From Gammaproteobacteria bacterium (lineage in GTDB: Bacteria; Pseudomonadota; Gammaproteobacteria; Competibacterales; Competibacteraceae), in contig JAIFNF010000129.1 in NCBI GenBank assembly GCA_020047885.1, positions 1-7,171 of the forward strand: a stretch of DNA of 7,171 nucleotides. The letters are read 5' to 3'. The notes below the pieces were generated by a model. The model searched no databases. It was not told the origin of the DNA and saw only the letters and a list, made by a program, of their open reading frames with translations. The stretch's first letter is position 1; each line of letters opens with the position of its first letter. Both the position numbers and the translations under genes were made by a program. Shown piece by piece: positions 6,276-7,171 of the stretch.

Positions 6276-6303
6276 TTGCTATCTATAGACACGTGTCTAA
6301 AGT
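6276..6303 (+). promoter_or_regulatory. weak sigma-70-like promoter for the Xre gene
   Basis: TTGCTA (6276-6281) and TAAAGT (6298-6303) each match four of six consensus bases, separated by 16 bases. The palindrome fills the spacer and overlaps the -10. The ATG at 6331 would follow a leader of about 20 bases. No strong Shine-Dalgarno sequence is visible. Confidence 0.3.
6286..6299. promoter_or_regulatory. 14-bp perfect palindrome, probable operator for the Xre regulator
   Basis: TAGACACGTGTCTA is a perfect palindrome in the 110-base divergent gap between the genes at 6220 and 6331. For the rightward gene it lies between a plausible -35 and -10, where a bound dimer would block transcription. 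It is near enough to the leftward gene's promoter region to repress both. A half-site, TAGACAC, also precedes the start of the gene at 3113. Identity as the binding site of the adjacent repressor is inferred from the usual autoregulation of this family. Confidence 0.5.
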
Positions 6304-6330
6304 GTACTGCGAAGCGACAGTAGTGGGCTC

Positions 6331-6594
6331 ATGCGGCCCAGTAAAAACCAAGCACTTATCAACGCGCTCGCCACGGAAATCAAACTCCGCCGCCGTGAAC
6401 TTGGTTTTTCACAGGAAGACTTGGCTGGTCACTGTCAGCTGGACCGACCGTACATCTCGCTGATCGAGGTGGGCCGCAAGCAACCGACTTTGAGCGTTTT
6501 GCTTCGCTTGGCGGAAGGTTTGCAGTATTCGCTGGCGGAATTCATGGGTTTGGTGCAAGACAGATACCTGCTTGAACGGGACTTGCTCAAATAG
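6331..6594 (+). CDS. Xre/Cro-family helix-turn-helix transcriptional regulator, 87 residues
   Basis: This is a compact single-domain HTH_3 protein. Helix 2 of the motif is SQEDLAGHCQ (27-36) and the recognition helix is DRPYISLIEVG (38-48). It is followed by the family-typical RKQPTLSVLLRLAEGL (49-64) and FMG. The length is usual for single-domain Cro/Xre repressors, and there is no peptidase or ligand-binding domain. It would bind DNA as a dimer. The divergent gap to its left contains a perfect 14-bp palindrome, so autoregulation plus repression of the 99-residue protein/exonuclease operon is the likely job. Members of this family act as controllers of restriction-modification, toxin-antitoxin and prophage genes. 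There is no methylase or restriction gene here, so an R-M controller role is not supported. It ends two bases before the end of the convergent gene. Confidence 0.9.
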   Translation: MRPSKNQALINALATEIKLRRRELGFSQEDLAGHCQLDRPYISLIEVGRKQPTLSVLLRLAEGLQYSLAEFMGLVQDRYLLERDLLK

Positions 6595-6595
6595 A

Positions 6596-6976
6596 TCAAG
6601 CTACCGCAGCACTGGCACCACCGATGCGCCGGGCCCGGGTCTCCAGGGTTTGGCCTAGAGTTTGTTTGGCTTGGGCTGTGGTGGCCTTGGCAGCAGGGCT
6701 AATAACTATTGCTGGAGTTACAGCGCCTGGATTGCCGTTGGCGCTCGGCGCAACAACCGGGGCTGGATAATTTCCTTTGTCAGCAACGTATTCATCAAGG
6801 AGGCGCACGAGTTCCTCTTGGAGCGGGATAAGCTCCATTTGCGACGCTGCAGCATTGTGCTTGACGGCGCGGTCATGTGCGGCCATAAGGGCGTCATACT
6901 TTTCCTTGTAAGCCTTCGGCAACCCGAACAGGCTGGTTAGTGTATCTATAAATTTATGCCACAACGCCAAACCCAC
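6596..6976 (-). CDS. hypothetical 126-residue protein, possibly detached C-terminus of a polyvalent protein
   Basis: From GTG 6976 the product starts GLALWHKFIDTLTSLFGLP and continues as a charged helical region up to about residue 66, then becomes a Pro/Ala/Thr-rich low-complexity tail ending RARRIGGASAAVA. No ribosome site is convincing; AAGG lies 13 bases upstream, so the exact start is uncertain. The start overlaps the 3' end of the upstream gene by 23 bases in the +1 frame, which allows translational coupling. The segment LWHKFIDTL...FGLP followed by a long helix resembles the C-terminal end of some phage/plasmid polyvalent proteins after the peptidase-like domain, so it may have been separated from the upstream gene by a frameshift. 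That resemblance is from memory, not a search. It is convergent with the Xre gene, one base apart. Confidence 0.6.
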   Translation of the reverse strand: MGLALWHKFIDTLTSLFGLPKAYKEKYDALMAAHDRAVKHNAAASQMELIPLQEELVRLLDEYVADKGNYPAPVVAPSANGNPGAVTPAIVISPAAKATTAQAKQTLGQTLETRARRIGGASAAVA

Positions 6977-7171
6977 TACGCTTTAGGTGCCTTACAGCTT
7001 GGACCGCAATCCAATCGTGGAGCTGTGGATTTTTCGCCACCACCCCCTCAAAAAACTCATGCCCGAGGATAGACAGGAGCTGGACATTGGCATCGGTGTT
7101 AACGTATATGACGTTTGGGTCGGACTTGGGTATGATGAACCCGTTAAAAAACGAGGGGGATTGTCCTTCGG
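6954..7171 (-). CDS. C-terminal fragment of a metallopeptidase-like polyvalent protein (5' truncated by the window)
   Basis: A minus-strand frame enters from the right edge (first full codon at 7169) and ends at TAA 6954-6956, giving 71 residues. It contains FNGFIIPKSDPNVIYVNTDA, then LLSILGHEFFEGVV and LHDWIAVQAVRHLKR. The order Asn-Pro-x-x-Ile-Tyr-Val-Asn..., then a Gly-His-Glu helix, then an LxDW segment is like the zincin-type peptidase domain in phage and plasmid polyvalent proteins. The zinc motif would be HExxH, but here it reads HEFFE, with Glu in place of the second His, so this copy is probably inactive or diverged. The 126-residue gene downstream overlaps it by 23 bases. Family assignment is from motif memory and only moderately sure. 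Confidence 0.6.
   Translation of the reverse strand, partial: EGQSPSFFNGFIIPKSDPNVIYVNTDANVQLLSILGHEFFEGVVAKNPQLHDWIAVQAVRHLKRSGFGVVA

Noticed and set aside
6331..6594. Controller protein of a restriction-modification system
   Set aside because: The Xre protein has the right size, but no methyltransferase or restriction endonuclease gene is nearby in this window.
1..7171. tRNA genes, attachment sites and intrinsic terminators
   Set aside because: No cloverleaf, no GC hairpin followed by a T run at a gene end, and no flanking direct repeats typical of att sites were seen by eye. Element boundaries must lie outside the window.

Overview
The window looks like part of an integrated mobile element (phage satellite, plasmid or prophage type) in a GC-rich proteobacterium. 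A betaproteobacterium such as a member of the Burkholderiales is my best guess, based only on composition and on the flavour of the replication and phage-like genes. No rRNA, tRNA, CRISPR array or complete insertion sequence was seen.

Layout. (1) 1-827, plus strand: C-terminal part of a superfamily 3 helicase of the D5/DUF5906 primase-helicase type, cut by the left window edge. (2) 828-1194: no gene, but a dense set of iteron-like repeats. Two copies point right and two point left, nested symmetrically around an AT-rich centre near position 995. Next to a replicative helicase this is a good candidate replication origin. (3) 1195-2168: an unrecognised 226-residue protein with a Lys/Arg-rich tail, followed by a small reading frame that stays open in the -1 frame across the stop of the first gene. 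(4) 2218-2907: a poorly defined stretch. A plus-strand ORF is intact but has no ribosome binding site. The antisense frame carries a duplicated, protein-like motif interrupted by one stop codon and may be a decayed gene. (5) 2904-3113, minus: a small hypothetical protein. (6) 3213-5873, minus: an 886-residue protein with an intact DEDDh (DnaQ-like) 3'-5' exonuclease domain, a charged helical linker, two predicted membrane segments, a long uncharacterised region with internal repeats, and a Tudor-like C-terminal domain. The gene is visibly AT-richer than its surroundings. (7) 5921-6220, minus: a 99-residue Ala/Glu-rich helical protein just upstream of the exonuclease and probably co-transcribed with it. 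(8) 6331-6594, plus: a small Xre-family repressor, divergent from (7), with a perfect 14-bp palindrome in the shared promoter region. (9) 6596-7171, minus: a 126-residue protein overlapping the 3' end of a truncated gene that resembles metallopeptidase-like domains of phage/plasmid polyvalent proteins.

How the parts may work together. The left part is a replication module (helicase plus origin). The middle and right parts look like cargo. The most interesting unit is the regulated trio of Xre repressor, 99-residue protein and membrane-anchored DEDDh exonuclease-Tudor protein. Its composition, its position in an element and its unusual domain order fit a cargo or anti-invader (defence-like) role, but that function is inference. 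Nothing in the sequence proves it.
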